NCBI RefSeq assembly: GCF_016812035.1
Contig: NZ_CP069178.1
Coordinates: 372,001 to 436,000, forward strand
Reading direction: 5' to 3'
Length of the DNA stretch: 64,000 bases
DNA from: Bulleidia sp. zg-1006
GTDB taxonomy: Bacteria; Bacillota_I; Bacilli_A; Erysipelotrichales; Erysipelotrichaceae
The stretch's first letter is position 1. Every line of letters begins with the position of its first letter. Below, in pieces: positions 24,831-34,313 of this stretch. A program made the translations under genes and the position numbers. The notes under the pieces were generated by a model that made no database searches, was not told the DNA's origin, and was given only the letters and a program-made list of their open reading frames with translations.

Positions 24831-26306
24831 ATGAAGTTGGTGGATTTATTGGATTTGAATTATCAGTTATACCGTACAATCAAAGGTTCTATTCAAGATA
24901 TAAATATTGAATATCTATCGCAAGATTCACGTGATATACAAAAGAATACTTTGTTCTTTTGTGTACCGGGAGCAGCTTTTGATGGGCATCAGTTCGCAAA
25001 AATAGCAGAGGAAAAAGGAGCGGTTTGTTTGATTGCTTCTAAACCGGTGGATGTACAAATTCCGATTATTTATGTCGAAGATGTTGTTCGAACGATGGCT
25101 TTTTTAGCCATGCGTTTTTACCATAATCCAAGTAAAGAAATAACATTGATTGGGGTAACAGGCACCAATGGTAAAACCACGACAACGCATATCATCCGTC
25201 ATTTGTTTGAAAAGAATAAACAAGTCTGTGGGATGATTGGTACCAATGGTATTTGGTATCAACAAGAACACATTTATAGCCCTAATACAACTCCTGATGC
25301 TCTTACTTTACAAAAGAGTTTAGCCAAGATGAAGAAGGCCGGGGTATCGTTTTGTACCGCCGAGGTATCTTCACATGCTTTGGTGATGGGTCGTGTTCAA
25401 CATGTGGATTTTAAAGTAGCTGTGTTTACGAATTTAACTCATGAACACTTAGAAACACATCATACGATGAGTGAATATTGTATGGCAAAAAGTCTATTGT
25501 TTGCTCAACTGGGTTCGGGAAATGATAAAAAAGTCGCTATTTTGAATAAAGATGATGCTTACGCAAAGGAAATAGCGAATCGTTGTAATGCGATGATTTG
25601 GTATTATAGTACGAAAGATTCTAGTGCTGAATTTTATGCAAAGGATATTCAGTATTCGGCAACAAGCACTTCGTTTATATTGGTATTCCAAGGTCGTGAA
25701 TATCTTATTCAGTCTGGCTTAATTGGTGAATTTAATGTACAGAATGTTTTAGCGGCTTTAGCGACGTATTATGCAGTTCATAGAAACTTAGAATTAGCGA
25801 TTGAAGCTTTAAAGAGCTTTAAGGGTGTAGAAGGTCGTATGCAACGAGTTGAAAATAGCTTAGGTATTCATGCAATTGTCGACTTTGCCCATACACCAGA
25901 TGGACTAGAAAAAGCCATGACTGCTTTGAAAGAAATTGAACACACAAGGATTATTACGATGATTGGTCATGATGGTGGTAATCGTGATAACTCTATTCGT
26001 CAAGATTTAGGTCGAATTGCTTTAGAACATAGTGATTATGTTGTGTTTACTTCAGAAAATCCTCGTGATGAAAATCCGATGAAGATTATGAATGAAATGG
26101 TCAAGGGCTCAGATAAGAAGAATTATGAATTTGTGGTGGACCGTCATGAAGCCATTGATCAAGTGGTATCCTTAGCCAAAAGGGGTGATATTCTTTTCTT
26201 TGCGGGGAAGGGACATGAACCTTATCAACTTATCAAGCGAGAAAGAATTCCATTTAATGAAGTGCAATTTGTAAAAGAAGCTTTGGAAAAAAAGGCACAT
26301 GAATAA
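24831..26306 (+). CDS. murE: UDP-N-acetylmuramoyl-tripeptide synthetase (MurE family)
   Basis: Adds the third amino acid to UDP-MurNAc-L-Ala-D-Glu in the cytoplasm. 491 residues: N-terminal UDP-binding domain (YLSQDSRDIQKNTLFFCVPG), the ATP loop GVTGTNGKTTTTH (about residue 108) and C-terminal ligase domain. The substrate-specificity site reads ENPRDENP, where meso-DAP enzymes usually have DNPR; the Arg suggests DAP, but the first residue differs, so the amino acid added (DAP or Lys) stays open. AAAGGGG precedes the ATG; 8-nt overlap with the next gene. Confidence 0.92.
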   Translation: MKLVDLLDLNYQLYRTIKGSIQDINIEYLSQDSRDIQKNTLFFCVPGAAFDGHQFAKIAEEKGAVCLIASKPVDVQIPIIYVEDVVRTMAFLAMRFYHNPSKEITLIGVTGTNGKTTTTHIIRHLFEKNKQVCGMIGTNGIWYQQEHIYSPNTTPDALTLQKSLAKMKKAGVSFCTAEVSSHALVMGRVQHVDFKVAVFTNLTHEHLETHHTMSEYCMAKSLLFAQLGSGNDKKVAILNKDDAYAKEIANRCNAMIWYYSTKDSSAEFYAKDIQYSATSTSFILVFQGREYLIQSGLIGEFNVQNVLAALATYYAVHRNLELAIEALKSFKGVEGRMQRVENSLGIHAIVDFAHTPDGLEKAMTALKEIEHTRIITMIGHDGGNRDNSIRQDLGRIALEHSDYVVFTSENPRDENPMKIMNEMVKGSDKKNYEFVVDRHEAIDQVVSLAKRGDILFFAGKGHEPYQLIKRERIPFNEVQFVKEALEKKAHE

Positions 26307-26736
26307 ACTTAAAGTCATTAATTATCTTCTAACAGCTTTCTTTGTGTTGTTAGCAGGTTGGTTGCTATATCTATTCAGTCAACAAAGCTTTAAAAAGCTA
26401 ATTGTATATGTTTTATTATCCGTTATAAATTTAGGTATTGTGACCTTGATTCGTAAAGTAGTGAATAAGAATCGACCGGAGAAAAATTTGCTAGATAAGC
26501 AGAAGCAAGGGGAAGCTTGGCCTTCTAGGCATAGCTACTCAGCTTTTTATGTCATCTTTTCTTCTTGGTTTATGTTTCCAACTTGGTTAAGTGTTTTTTT
26601 GTTTTTCCCGGCTATTTCTTTAGCTATTTTAAGAGTAAAATCCAAAGTGCATGATTATCGGGATATTTTATCCGGCATGAGCTTAGGCATAATCAGTGGT
26701 ATCCTTGTTGCTTATATTGTTCAAAAACTATTTTAA
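26299..26736 (+). CDS. PAP2-family membrane phosphatase
   Basis: A 145-residue integral membrane protein of the PAP2 superfamily, which includes undecaprenyl-pyrophosphate and lipid phosphatases. The three motifs are visible: RKVVNKNRP (about residue 52), PSRH (about 74, where PSGH is usual) and RVKSKVHDYRD (R-x5-H-x3-D, about 114). Four hydrophobic segments. The start overlaps murE by 8 nt, so a cell-wall lipid-carrier role is plausible but inferred from position. Confidence 0.78.
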   Translation: MNKLKVINYLLTAFFVLLAGWLLYLFSQQSFKKLIVYVLLSVINLGIVTLIRKVVNKNRPEKNLLDKQKQGEAWPSRHSYSAFYVIFSSWFMFPTWLSVFLFFPAISLAILRVKSKVHDYRDILSGMSLGIISGILVAYIVQKLF

Positions 26737-26788
26737 CCGTATAATAGAAAAGACGAGAAGAATAACGTCCAACAAAGAAGGAGAACAT

Positions 26789-28384
26789 ATGAATCCAGAA
26801 ATGGTGTATTTCTTTGTGGGATTAGTCGGTTTAGCAATCGGAATCGTCGTTATGTTAATCATGAATTCAGCAGGTCTTTCTAAATCGAAAGCCGAAGCTG
26901 AACAAATCGTAAAAGATGCTCAAAACAAAGCAGATAGTGTTTTAAAAGAGGCGACTTTAGAAGCAAAAGAAAAAGCATACGAAGTACAATTAACAGCGGA
27001 GAAGGAAGCTCAACGTAGACAAGAACAATTGATTCAACAAGAGAATAAATTGTTAAGAAAAGAGGATGCGTTGCGTTTTAAGGAGAATGAAGTTCAATCC
27101 AACCAAAGAAAATGGGAAGATAAGAATCGTTCAATCGATGATAAAATGGCTAATCTTCACAAAATGGAAGAGTCTTTACAGAAACAACAGCAATCTCTTC
27201 AAGTGAAACAAGAAACATTAAATCAAAAAATACAGGAACAATCTTCTTTATTAGAGAAGATGGCACAAATGAGCCAAGCTGACGCAAAAGCGGAATTGAT
27301 GGCAAAGGTTGAAAGCCAAAGTGAAAAAGAAATTGGTGCTTATTTGCGTGATAAATTAGAAGAGGCAGAGGATAATGCACAAGCGCAAGCTCGTAACATT
27401 ATCGCTAATGCTATTCATCGCTATTCACAAGAAGAAGTAATGGAAAGAACAGTTAGTACTGTTACGCTACCAAATGAAGAGATGAAAGGACGCATCATTG
27501 GTCGTGAAGGTCGTAATATCCGTGCGATTGAACAGGCAACAGGTGTTGATTTGATTATTGATGATACACCAGATGTGATTACTTTGTCTTGTTACAATCC
27601 AATTCGTCGTGAAGTGGCTCGTCAAGCTATGGAAATCTTATTGAAGGATGGGCGTATTCAACCGGGGCGTATTGAAGAAGTGGTTGAAAAAGTCCAAAGT
27701 GAAATGGAAAATAGTATCTTCAAGATTGGTAATGAAGCCGTTTATCGTCTTGGTATTGGTAAGATGAATCGTGAGTTGATTAAGTTGGTTGGTCGTTTGC
27801 GGTATCGTTATAGCTATGGTCAAAATGGTTTGCAGCATTCCGAAGAAGTGGCACGTTTTGCCGGTATGATGGCGGCTGAATTAGGCTTAAACCAGGTGTT
27901 AGCGAAAAGAGCTGGTCTATTGCACGATATTGGTAAGGCTTTAGACTTTGAACAAGAGGGAAGTCATGTCGAATTAGGAGCGAAAGTAGCTCGTAAATAT
28001 GGTGAACATGAAATTGTTGTGAATGCGATTGAATCACACCATGGAGATGTGGCACCAACCGATATTATTTCTGTGTTGGTTGCTGCCGCTGATACGATTA
28101 GTGCAGCTCGTCCGGGGGCTCGGTATGAATCGGTAGAAGGTTATATTACTCGCTTGGAAAATCTTGAAAAGATTGCGACCAGTTATAAAGGTGTTGAAAA
28201 AGCGTATGCGATTCAAGCCGGTCGTGAATTAAGAGTGATGGTTCAACCGGAAGTGGTGGATGATGTTGCGATGGTGAAAGTGGCTCATGATATCAAGGAT
28301 CAAATTGAAAAAGAATTAACTTATCCAGGTCAAATTAAAGTGACCTTGATTCGTGAAGTTCGTGCACAAGAATTAGCGAAATAG
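26789..28384 (+). CDS. rny: ribonuclease Y
   Basis: Membrane-bound endoribonuclease that starts mRNA decay. 531 residues: N-terminal membrane helix (MVYFFVGLVGLAIGIVVMLIM), a long coiled coil to about residue 210, a KH domain (GRIIGREGRNIRAIE, about 240) and an HD domain (LLHDIGKAL, about 375). ATG 26789 is preferred since AAGAAGGAGA lies 4 nt before it and the N-terminus then begins with the family membrane anchor; the frame is open further upstream. Confidence 0.96.
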   Translation: MNPEMVYFFVGLVGLAIGIVVMLIMNSAGLSKSKAEAEQIVKDAQNKADSVLKEATLEAKEKAYEVQLTAEKEAQRRQEQLIQQENKLLRKEDALRFKENEVQSNQRKWEDKNRSIDDKMANLHKMEESLQKQQQSLQVKQETLNQKIQEQSSLLEKMAQMSQADAKAELMAKVESQSEKEIGAYLRDKLEEAEDNAQAQARNIIANAIHRYSQEEVMERTVSTVTLPNEEMKGRIIGREGRNIRAIEQATGVDLIIDDTPDVITLSCYNPIRREVARQAMEILLKDGRIQPGRIEEVVEKVQSEMENSIFKIGNEAVYRLGIGKMNRELIKLVGRLRYRYSYGQNGLQHSEEVARFAGMMAAELGLNQVLAKRAGLLHDIGKALDFEQEGSHVELGAKVARKYGEHEIVVNAIESHHGDVAPTDIISVLVAAADTISAARPGARYESVEGYITRLENLEKIATSYKGVEKAYAIQAGRELRVMVQPEVVDDVAMVKVAHDIKDQIEKELTYPGQIKVTLIREVRAQELAK

Positions 28385-28402
28385 GGCTCGCCCCTATTTT
28401 TT
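28380..28402 (+). terminator. rny terminator
   Basis: AATAGGG (28380-28386) pairs with CCCTATT (28392-28398), followed by a T-run. The T-run merges directly with the extended -10 of the miaB promoter. Confidence 0.82.
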
Positions 28403-28410
28403 GTTATAAT
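28402..28410 (+). promoter_or_regulatory. extended -10 promoter of miaB (leaderless)
   Basis: TGTTATAAT at 28402-28410 is a perfect -10 with the TGn extension. The -35 position is poor. It ends 8 nt before the miaB ATG, so transcription is predicted to begin at or within 2 nt of the start codon. Confidence 0.6.
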
Positions 28411-28418
28411 GGTAGTCT

Positions 28419-29861
28419 ATGAAAAATAAAGATTATTTGATGCCGGATTTAAAGTTGGAAAAGAAAAGAAGTTTGAAAAAAGATAATGCGACCAACTATC
28501 GTGATTTTCAAATGAGTTTAGAAGCCAATCGCTTAGGACAAGATAAAAAATATTTTGTGAAAACCTATGGTTGCCAAGCCAATGTGCGAGATGGTGAATC
28601 ACTTTCGGGAATGCTAGAAATGATGGGATTTACGTATGCCGAAGTACCAGAAAAAGCGAATGTCATCCTCTTTAATACCTGTGCTATTCGTCGCGCCGCA
28701 GAAGAAAAAGTAATAGCGGAAATTGGTAATTTAAAGTATCTAAAAAGAGAAAAACCGGATACCATTTTTGCTCTTTGCGGTTGTATGGCTCAAGAAAAAG
28801 ATGTGGTGGAAGAATTGCTTCAGAAGCATCCACAAATAGATTTGATATTTGGTACCCATAACCTGTATCGCTTTCCTTCCCTTTTACAAGAAGTAATGCT
28901 TAAGAAAATCCAAAAGGTAGAGGTGTATTCTCAAGAAGGAGAAGTAGTGGAAGCTTTACCGGTGAAAAGATCCATGTCAGCAAAGGGTTTTGTAAATATT
29001 ATGTATGGCTGTGATAAATTTTGTACCTATTGCATTGTGCCTTATACTAGAGGGAAAGAACGTTCCCGTCGCATGAAAGATATCTTGGATGAAGTTTTAG
29101 ATTTGAAACAAAGTGGGCGAAAAGAAGTGGTTCTTTTAGGACAAAATGTGAACGCCTATGGCAAAGATTTACACATGGAAGATGGCTTTACAGATTTACT
29201 AAGAGCTGTCTCTGATACAGGAATTGAGCGCATTCGTTTTTATACTTCTCATCCTAGAGATTATCATTCTTCTTTAATTGATTTAATGGCGGAAAGAAAG
29301 AATATTATGCCTTTTCTACATTTCCCTGTTCAATCTGGTTCTAACGATGTCTTAAGAAGAATGGCACGTGGGTATACAGTTGAACATTATATTTCTTTAT
29401 ACAATGAAATGATTCAAAAGGTTCCTAATATCACTTTTACCACCGATATTATTGTTGGTTTCCCGGGAGAAAGTGAAGCGGATTTTGAAAAGACCATGAG
29501 CCTTGTGGAACATTGTCAATACGATATGGCTTATACTTTCTTATATTCAGCCAGGCTGGGAACACCGGCGGCTTCTATGCCGGATTTCATTTCAAAAGAA
29601 GTTAAAAAAGAACGCTTACAACGACTAAATCAACGTTTGCGTGATATAGCGGCGGAAAAGAATAAGACTTATTTGCACAAAGTGGTAAAAGTCTTATGTG
29701 AAGGTGCTTCTAAGAAAAATAATGAAATGTATGCCGGGTATACAGAAGATAATAAATTAGTGAATTTTTCTTGTTCTTGGAATTGTCTGGATGAAATTGT
29801 GGATGTTGAGATTACAGAAACACATTCTTATACCTTGAATGGAAGAGTGTTGGAAAAATAA
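28419..29861 (+). CDS. miaB: tRNA-2-methylthio-N6-dimethylallyladenosine synthase
   Basis: Radical-SAM methylthiotransferase acting on A37 of tRNAs. 480 residues: N-terminal UPF0004 domain with its three cluster cysteines (TYGCQANVRDGE; NTCAIR; CGCMAQE), radical-SAM CxxxCxxC in CDKFCTYC (about residue 200), and a C-terminal TRAM domain. An N-terminal extension of about 45 basic/polar residues precedes KKYFVKTYGCQ, as in Bacillus MiaB. No ribosome binding site is present; see the promoter entry. Confidence 0.95.
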   Translation: MKNKDYLMPDLKLEKKRSLKKDNATNYRDFQMSLEANRLGQDKKYFVKTYGCQANVRDGESLSGMLEMMGFTYAEVPEKANVILFNTCAIRRAAEEKVIAEIGNLKYLKREKPDTIFALCGCMAQEKDVVEELLQKHPQIDLIFGTHNLYRFPSLLQEVMLKKIQKVEVYSQEGEVVEALPVKRSMSAKGFVNIMYGCDKFCTYCIVPYTRGKERSRRMKDILDEVLDLKQSGRKEVVLLGQNVNAYGKDLHMEDGFTDLLRAVSDTGIERIRFYTSHPRDYHSSLIDLMAERKNIMPFLHFPVQSGSNDVLRRMARGYTVEHYISLYNEMIQKVPNITFTTDIIVGFPGESEADFEKTMSLVEHCQYDMAYTFLYSARLGTPAASMPDFISKEVKKERLQRLNQRLRDIAAEKNKTYLHKVVKVLCEGASKKNNEMYAGYTEDNKLVNFSCSWNCLDEIVDVEITETHSYTLNGRVLEK

Positions 29862-29909
29862 GGTTAGCTACTTTATAATAAAAAAGGAGAAGATTTTTTG
29901 GAGGAAAAT

Positions 29910-31583
29910 ATGAATAATATAGTGCGTTTATTTGCACTTGGAGGTCTTGATGAAGACGGCAAGAATCTCTATGTTGTAGAAAATAATAATGATATTTTTG
30001 TGATTGAGTGTGGTCTACGCTTTCCCTTGAATGGGGATAGCTTAGGTATTGAAATGATTGTTCCCGATGTAAGTTATCTGGTTGAAAATAAAGATCGAGT
30101 GAAAGGGGTTTTCTTAACCCATGGTCATGATGATGTGATGGGCGGTTTACTTTACCTTTTGAAACAAATACCGGATGCTCCTATCTATACCGCTCCTTTA
30201 ACAGCTTTAATGATTGAAAGAAAACTAAAGGAAGAAGGCATAGGTAAAATCAATCTGCATCGCATTCGTCGTAATGCGAAATTCAAAGTTGGTAATACGA
30301 ATATCCGTACTTTTGGAACCATGCAATCCATCGCTGATGGCTTCGGTTTAGCCATTCAAACGGCAGAAGGCTATGTGGTGTATAGCTCTGAATTTATTGT
30401 TGACTATGATACCCATATGCCAAGCTTTGTGTTCGATATTACAAATGTGACGGATTTGGCGAAAGAAGGTGTTTTAGCTCTACTTTGTGAATCCGTTGCT
30501 GCAACGCGGGAAGGAAATTCTACTCCCCACCATCGTTTAAGTAATGTCTTAGAACCAATTATTGAAGAAAGCGAAGGACGTATTTTAATTACTGTCTTTA
30601 ATCAAAATCTCTACCGCATTATTGAAATCATAGAGTTAGCGAATAAATACAATCGTCGTGTATTCCTATACGATGAAGGATTGAAGGCTATTATGGCTGA
30701 TATGGCTAAACTTGGTTACTATCATATTCCAGCCGGCTTAGAAGTGGTGCCATCCAAATTCCATAACGAAGAAGAAAATATGATTGTTTTAGTTGGTGGA
30801 ACAGGCGATTCTATTTTTCAAAAGGTACATCGCATTGCGAATAAAGAAGATTCTGTGATTGAATTAAAGAAGAGTGATACCGTTGTGATTGCTTCTCCGG
30901 CTGTGCCTGGTACCGAACGTCTTGAAGCTTCGATGGAAAATGATTTATACAAAGAAGCCAATCGTGTTTTAACCGTTGATGCCAAACGCAACTATTCCAT
31001 GCATGCTTCTATGGAAGATTTAAAGATGATGATTTATTTGATGAGTCCGAAATACTATGTACCCGTTAAGGGTGAATATCGTCAATTGATTGCGAATGCG
31101 AATATTGCTTTGGGCATGGGCTATCAAGCGGATAAGATTGTGGTTTTAGCCAATGGTCAAGTAGCAACTTTTAGAGATGGTGTTTTAGATCAGAAATACG
31201 ATAGCGTAAAAGCCGGTGATGTCATGGTGGATGGAAAAGATAGCCTGGACGCTAGTGGTATGGTCTTAAAGGATCGTGATATTTTAAGTACTGATGGTGT
31301 TATTGTGGTGGGAGTTGTGATGAATCACCATAATAAAGAAATCATTGGTGGACCAGATGTCCAAAGTCGTGGTGTGATTTATTTAAAAGATGCGGATTAC
31401 ATTGTAAAAGAAGTGGGAAATATCCTAGAAACCACCATCAATACCATGGTGAAAGAAAAGCGTTATGATAATCTTGAAGCGCGTTCGGAAGCAAGAGAAA
31501 AGATTGCTCGTTATTTGTTGAAAGAAACAGGTAAGAGACCAATGATTTTACCAGCTATCGTTGAAATAAATATTCAAGAATAG
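29910..31583 (+). CDS. rnjB: RNase J family protein, J2-like, metal ligands lost
   Basis: A 557-residue metallo-beta-lactamase/beta-CASP protein of the RNase J family, acting in mRNA decay and rRNA maturation in relatives. The ligand motifs are degraded: HGHDDVMGG replaces HGHEDHIGG (last His to Val); MQSIAD replaces NHSIPD (His to Gln); SSEF replaces TGDF; PVKGEYR replaces PVHGEYR. It should not bind two metals, so a structural partner role, as for B. subtilis RNase J2, is likely. It precedes ftsK, as rnjB precedes spoIIIE. Start: GGAGG 5 nt before ATG 29910; TATAAT at 29874-29879. Confidence 0.88.
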   Translation: MNNIVRLFALGGLDEDGKNLYVVENNNDIFVIECGLRFPLNGDSLGIEMIVPDVSYLVENKDRVKGVFLTHGHDDVMGGLLYLLKQIPDAPIYTAPLTALMIERKLKEEGIGKINLHRIRRNAKFKVGNTNIRTFGTMQSIADGFGLAIQTAEGYVVYSSEFIVDYDTHMPSFVFDITNVTDLAKEGVLALLCESVAATREGNSTPHHRLSNVLEPIIEESEGRILITVFNQNLYRIIEIIELANKYNRRVFLYDEGLKAIMADMAKLGYYHIPAGLEVVPSKFHNEEENMIVLVGGTGDSIFQKVHRIANKEDSVIELKKSDTVVIASPAVPGTERLEASMENDLYKEANRVLTVDAKRNYSMHASMEDLKMMIYLMSPKYYVPVKGEYRQLIANANIALGMGYQADKIVVLANGQVATFRDGVLDQKYDSVKAGDVMVDGKDSLDASGMVLKDRDILSTDGVIVVGVVMNHHNKEIIGGPDVQSRGVIYLKDADYIVKEVGNILETTINTMVKEKRYDNLEARSEAREKIARYLLKETGKRPMILPAIVEINIQE

Positions 31584-31591
31584 GAGTTATT

Positions 31592-33946
31592 GTGGCAAGA
31601 AAATCAAAAGCTCAACAAGAAAAAGAATTTAATGAACAAATCACTAAGGTCGTTTTAGTTCTTGTATTAGTGGTTCTTTTAACTGTGTCCATTATGAAGT
31701 TAGGATTAGTTGGTCTTTATTTAAATCATTTACTAATATATCTTTTTGGGACATGGTATTGGATGACTTTACTTTTAGGTATTCTTTATTTTATCTTGTC
31801 CATTTTAATTCGTAAAGGTTCCATTCAGCCAAAACGAATCTTTCCGTTAATACTGTTGATGCTGGCGACTTCTTTACTAGCCACTTATCTAGTAACAAAT
31901 GATAAGCTGATTGGTTTTTCCGTTTTCAAGCAATACCTATCACTAAGCAAGAGCTTCTTTAGTGATTTCCCATTAATGAAAGTTGGTGGTGGTCTTATTG
32001 GTTATTTCTTATATGGTGTTTTATCCACTTTATTTGCAAGATTAGGTTCTTTGTTGATATTTTTCTTACTTGTTGCGATTTCAATCTTGGTATGGACCGG
32101 AACGGATGTATACAAACGGGCTTTAAAGACCATTTATCACTTCTTTGAATTACCAGAGAAAGAAGAAGAGGAAGAAATTGAAGTTGAACCAAAAGAACCA
32201 GTTAATCTTTGGAAGATGATTGATGAACATAAGAGTGCAAAGATGAAAGATATTCGTGTGGATGAAGATCCGGAAATTACACAAGATATGGATATTTTAA
32301 CGGACTACCCTAATAAAACCGGCTTTGGCATCACCATAGATGATACGGAAGAATTAGAACCGGTCTATGATGAGGTTTATGAAGAAGAAAATTTTGTTCC
32401 GGAACCAGTTCAAGAGGAAATAGAATTTGAGGATATGGCTTTAAAGAAGCCTATTGCCAATCAAAATCTGGATCATTATAAATTACCAAGTCAATCTTTA
32501 TTGGACGCAATAGGGGGAAAAGATAAGAATTTTGAAAACATTCGTGCCGCGAAAGAAAAAGCGCAAGCTCTAATGGCTATTCTAAGAAACTTTGATATAG
32601 ACGCACAATTATTGGATACCCATATTGGTCCGGCGGTAACGCAATTTGAAATACGTCCCGATCCAAATGTGAAGGTATCTAAGATTTTAGGTTTGGCGGA
32701 TAATTTGAAGATGCAGATGGCGGCGAAAGATATTCGTATTGAAGCTCCAATTCCCGGTCGTAATGCGGTTGGGGTTGAAATTCCTAATGTGAAAAGTACA
32801 GTCGTTAAGATGAAAGAGTTACTTCGTGATCAACCAGAAGGAAATAAACCATTGATTTTTTTCTTGGGTAAGGATTTATTAGGTAATTCAGTTTATTGTA
32901 ACTTAGCGAAGATGCCTCACTTGTTGATTGCCGGGGCAACGGGATCAGGAAAGTCAGTTTGTATGAATACCATTATTACTTCTTATTTATTAAGAACAAG
33001 ACCGGATGAAGTGAAGCTACTTTTGATTGATCCAAAGAAGGTTGAATTTACACCATATCAAGAAATTCCCCATTTGATAGGACCGGTCATTAATGATCCA
33101 ACCAAAGCTGCCAATGCTTTAAAGGTTATGGTGGAAGAAATGGATCAACGGTATAACATTTTTGCGAATTTGGGTGTTCGTAAGCTGGAAGACTACAATG
33201 CCTTAGTGAAGAAACAGAGTGGACTTCCTAATCCAGATGGAACGCCAGCCTTAAATCCTTTACCATACGTTGTTGTGATTGTGGATGAATTAGCAGATTT
33301 AATGACGGTGGCTGGTAAGGATGTGGAATCTTCCATTATGCGTATTACCCAATTAGGTCGTGCGGCCGGTATTCATATGATTGTCGCCACCCAACGTCCA
33401 TCGGTAGATGTTATTACGGGAGTGATTAAAGCGAATATTCCTAGTCGTATCGCATTCTCAGTTTCTAGTGCGATTGATTCAAGGACGATTCTTGATCATC
33501 AAGGAGCAGAAAGGTTACTTGGAAATGGAGATATGTTGTATCTAGCCAATGGCTCTAATGCGATTCGTCGTGTACAAGGTATTTATGTGACGGATGAAGA
33601 AGTTCAGCGCATTACAAAAGCCTGTTCTAACCAAGCTGTACCAATGTATAACGATGCTTTCTTGCGTTTGGATATGGTTGAAAATGGTAGTGATGGTACT
33701 TTGATGAAAATGGAGGAAGATCCCTTATTCAAAGAAGTAACGGACTACGTCATTGATGCACAAAAGGCGTCTACTTCTTTATTGCAAAGAAGATTTGGAA
33801 TTGGCTATAATCGAGCAGCGAGAATGATTGATGTTTTAGAAGATCATGGCATTATTGGTCCATCTCGTGGTTCTAAACCAAGAGAGGTCTTGCGTAAAAA
33901 GGAAGCTGAAACAAATCGGACTGAAACGGGAGGAATCCGTGAATAA
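31592..33946 (+). CDS. ftsK: DNA translocase FtsK/SpoIIIE
   Basis: Septum-anchored motor that moves chromosome ends during division. 784 residues: four N-terminal membrane segments (residues about 15-190), a Glu-rich linker (190-290), motor domain with Walker A GATGSGKSV (about residue 450) and Walker B VVVIVDELADL, then a C-terminal gamma winged helix (STSLLQRRFGIGYNRAARMIDVLE). GTG start with GGAGTT upstream, 8 nt after rnjB. Confidence 0.96.
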   Translation: MARKSKAQQEKEFNEQITKVVLVLVLVVLLTVSIMKLGLVGLYLNHLLIYLFGTWYWMTLLLGILYFILSILIRKGSIQPKRIFPLILLMLATSLLATYLVTNDKLIGFSVFKQYLSLSKSFFSDFPLMKVGGGLIGYFLYGVLSTLFARLGSLLIFFLLVAISILVWTGTDVYKRALKTIYHFFELPEKEEEEEIEVEPKEPVNLWKMIDEHKSAKMKDIRVDEDPEITQDMDILTDYPNKTGFGITIDDTEELEPVYDEVYEEENFVPEPVQEEIEFEDMALKKPIANQNLDHYKLPSQSLLDAIGGKDKNFENIRAAKEKAQALMAILRNFDIDAQLLDTHIGPAVTQFEIRPDPNVKVSKILGLADNLKMQMAAKDIRIEAPIPGRNAVGVEIPNVKSTVVKMKELLRDQPEGNKPLIFFLGKDLLGNSVYCNLAKMPHLLIAGATGSGKSVCMNTIITSYLLRTRPDEVKLLLIDPKKVEFTPYQEIPHLIGPVINDPTKAANALKVMVEEMDQRYNIFANLGVRKLEDYNALVKKQSGLPNPDGTPALNPLPYVVVIVDELADLMTVAGKDVESSIMRITQLGRAAGIHMIVATQRPSVDVITGVIKANIPSRIAFSVSSAIDSRTILDHQGAERLLGNGDMLYLANGSNAIRRVQGIYVTDEEVQRITKACSNQAVPMYNDAFLRLDMVENGSDGTLMKMEEDPLFKEVTDYVIDAQKASTSLLQRRFGIGYNRAARMIDVLEDHGIIGPSRGSKPREVLRKKEAETNRTETGGIRE

Positions 33947-33958
33947 GCGGATTTCTTT
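33934..33958 (+). terminator. terminator after ftsK
   Basis: AATCCG and CGGATT flank the ftsK stop codon as a short stem with an 8-nt loop, followed by a T-rich run. Confidence 0.65.
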
Positions 33959-34042
33959 TTTCTTTTGGAAGTGTTTGGCTTGATGGTCTTTTGTCTTTTT
34001 GGTATAAAATAATTGGTTAAAACAAACTGGAAAGAGGGTTGT

Positions 34043-34252
34043 ATGAGCGCAAGTGACGGCATTGTGATTCTAGTGATTGGGGCTTTAGTGGCTTGGAATA
34101 TTCGCTATGTGATAAAAAATGGTGTGGATTCTTGCAGTGGTGATTGCAATGGTGCTTGTAAGGGACACTGTAAATGGGTTGGTGATGTAGCGAAAGCACG
34201 TCGTCACATTTCTCGTATCAATAAAATTAAAGCTTTCTTCCATTTGACCTAA
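34043..34252 (+). CDS. small Cys-rich membrane protein
   Basis: 69 residues: one N-terminal membrane helix (GIVILVIGALVAWNIRYVI), then a cysteine cluster CSGDCNGACKGHC (four Cys with one His) and a basic tail. This layout resembles FeoB-associated Cys-rich membrane proteins (P12 family), which bind metal or may form clusters, but no feo gene is in the window, so that is only a resemblance. Start ATG 34043 has AAGAGGG upstream; a promoter-like TATAAA lies near 34003. A short terminator follows at 34246-34266. Confidence 0.65.
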   Translation: MSASDGIVILVIGALVAWNIRYVIKNGVDSCSGDCNGACKGHCKWVGDVAKARRHISRINKIKAFFHLT

Positions 34253-34266
34253 GAAGGTCTTTTTTT
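34246..34266 (+). terminator. terminator after Cys-rich membrane protein
   Basis: A 5-bp stem (GACCT with AGGTC) and a run of seven T residues, overlapping the stop codon. Confidence 0.65.
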
Positions 34267-34313
34267 GTGGATTTTTGATTATTTTGGTAATAAGGGAGTA
34301 CAGGAGAAAAACT

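Noticed and set aside
31592-33946. FtsK/SpoIIIE and DNA-uptake genes as a sporulation or competence cluster
   Set aside because: Only general division and dprA/radC genes are present; no spo or com operon genes accompany them.
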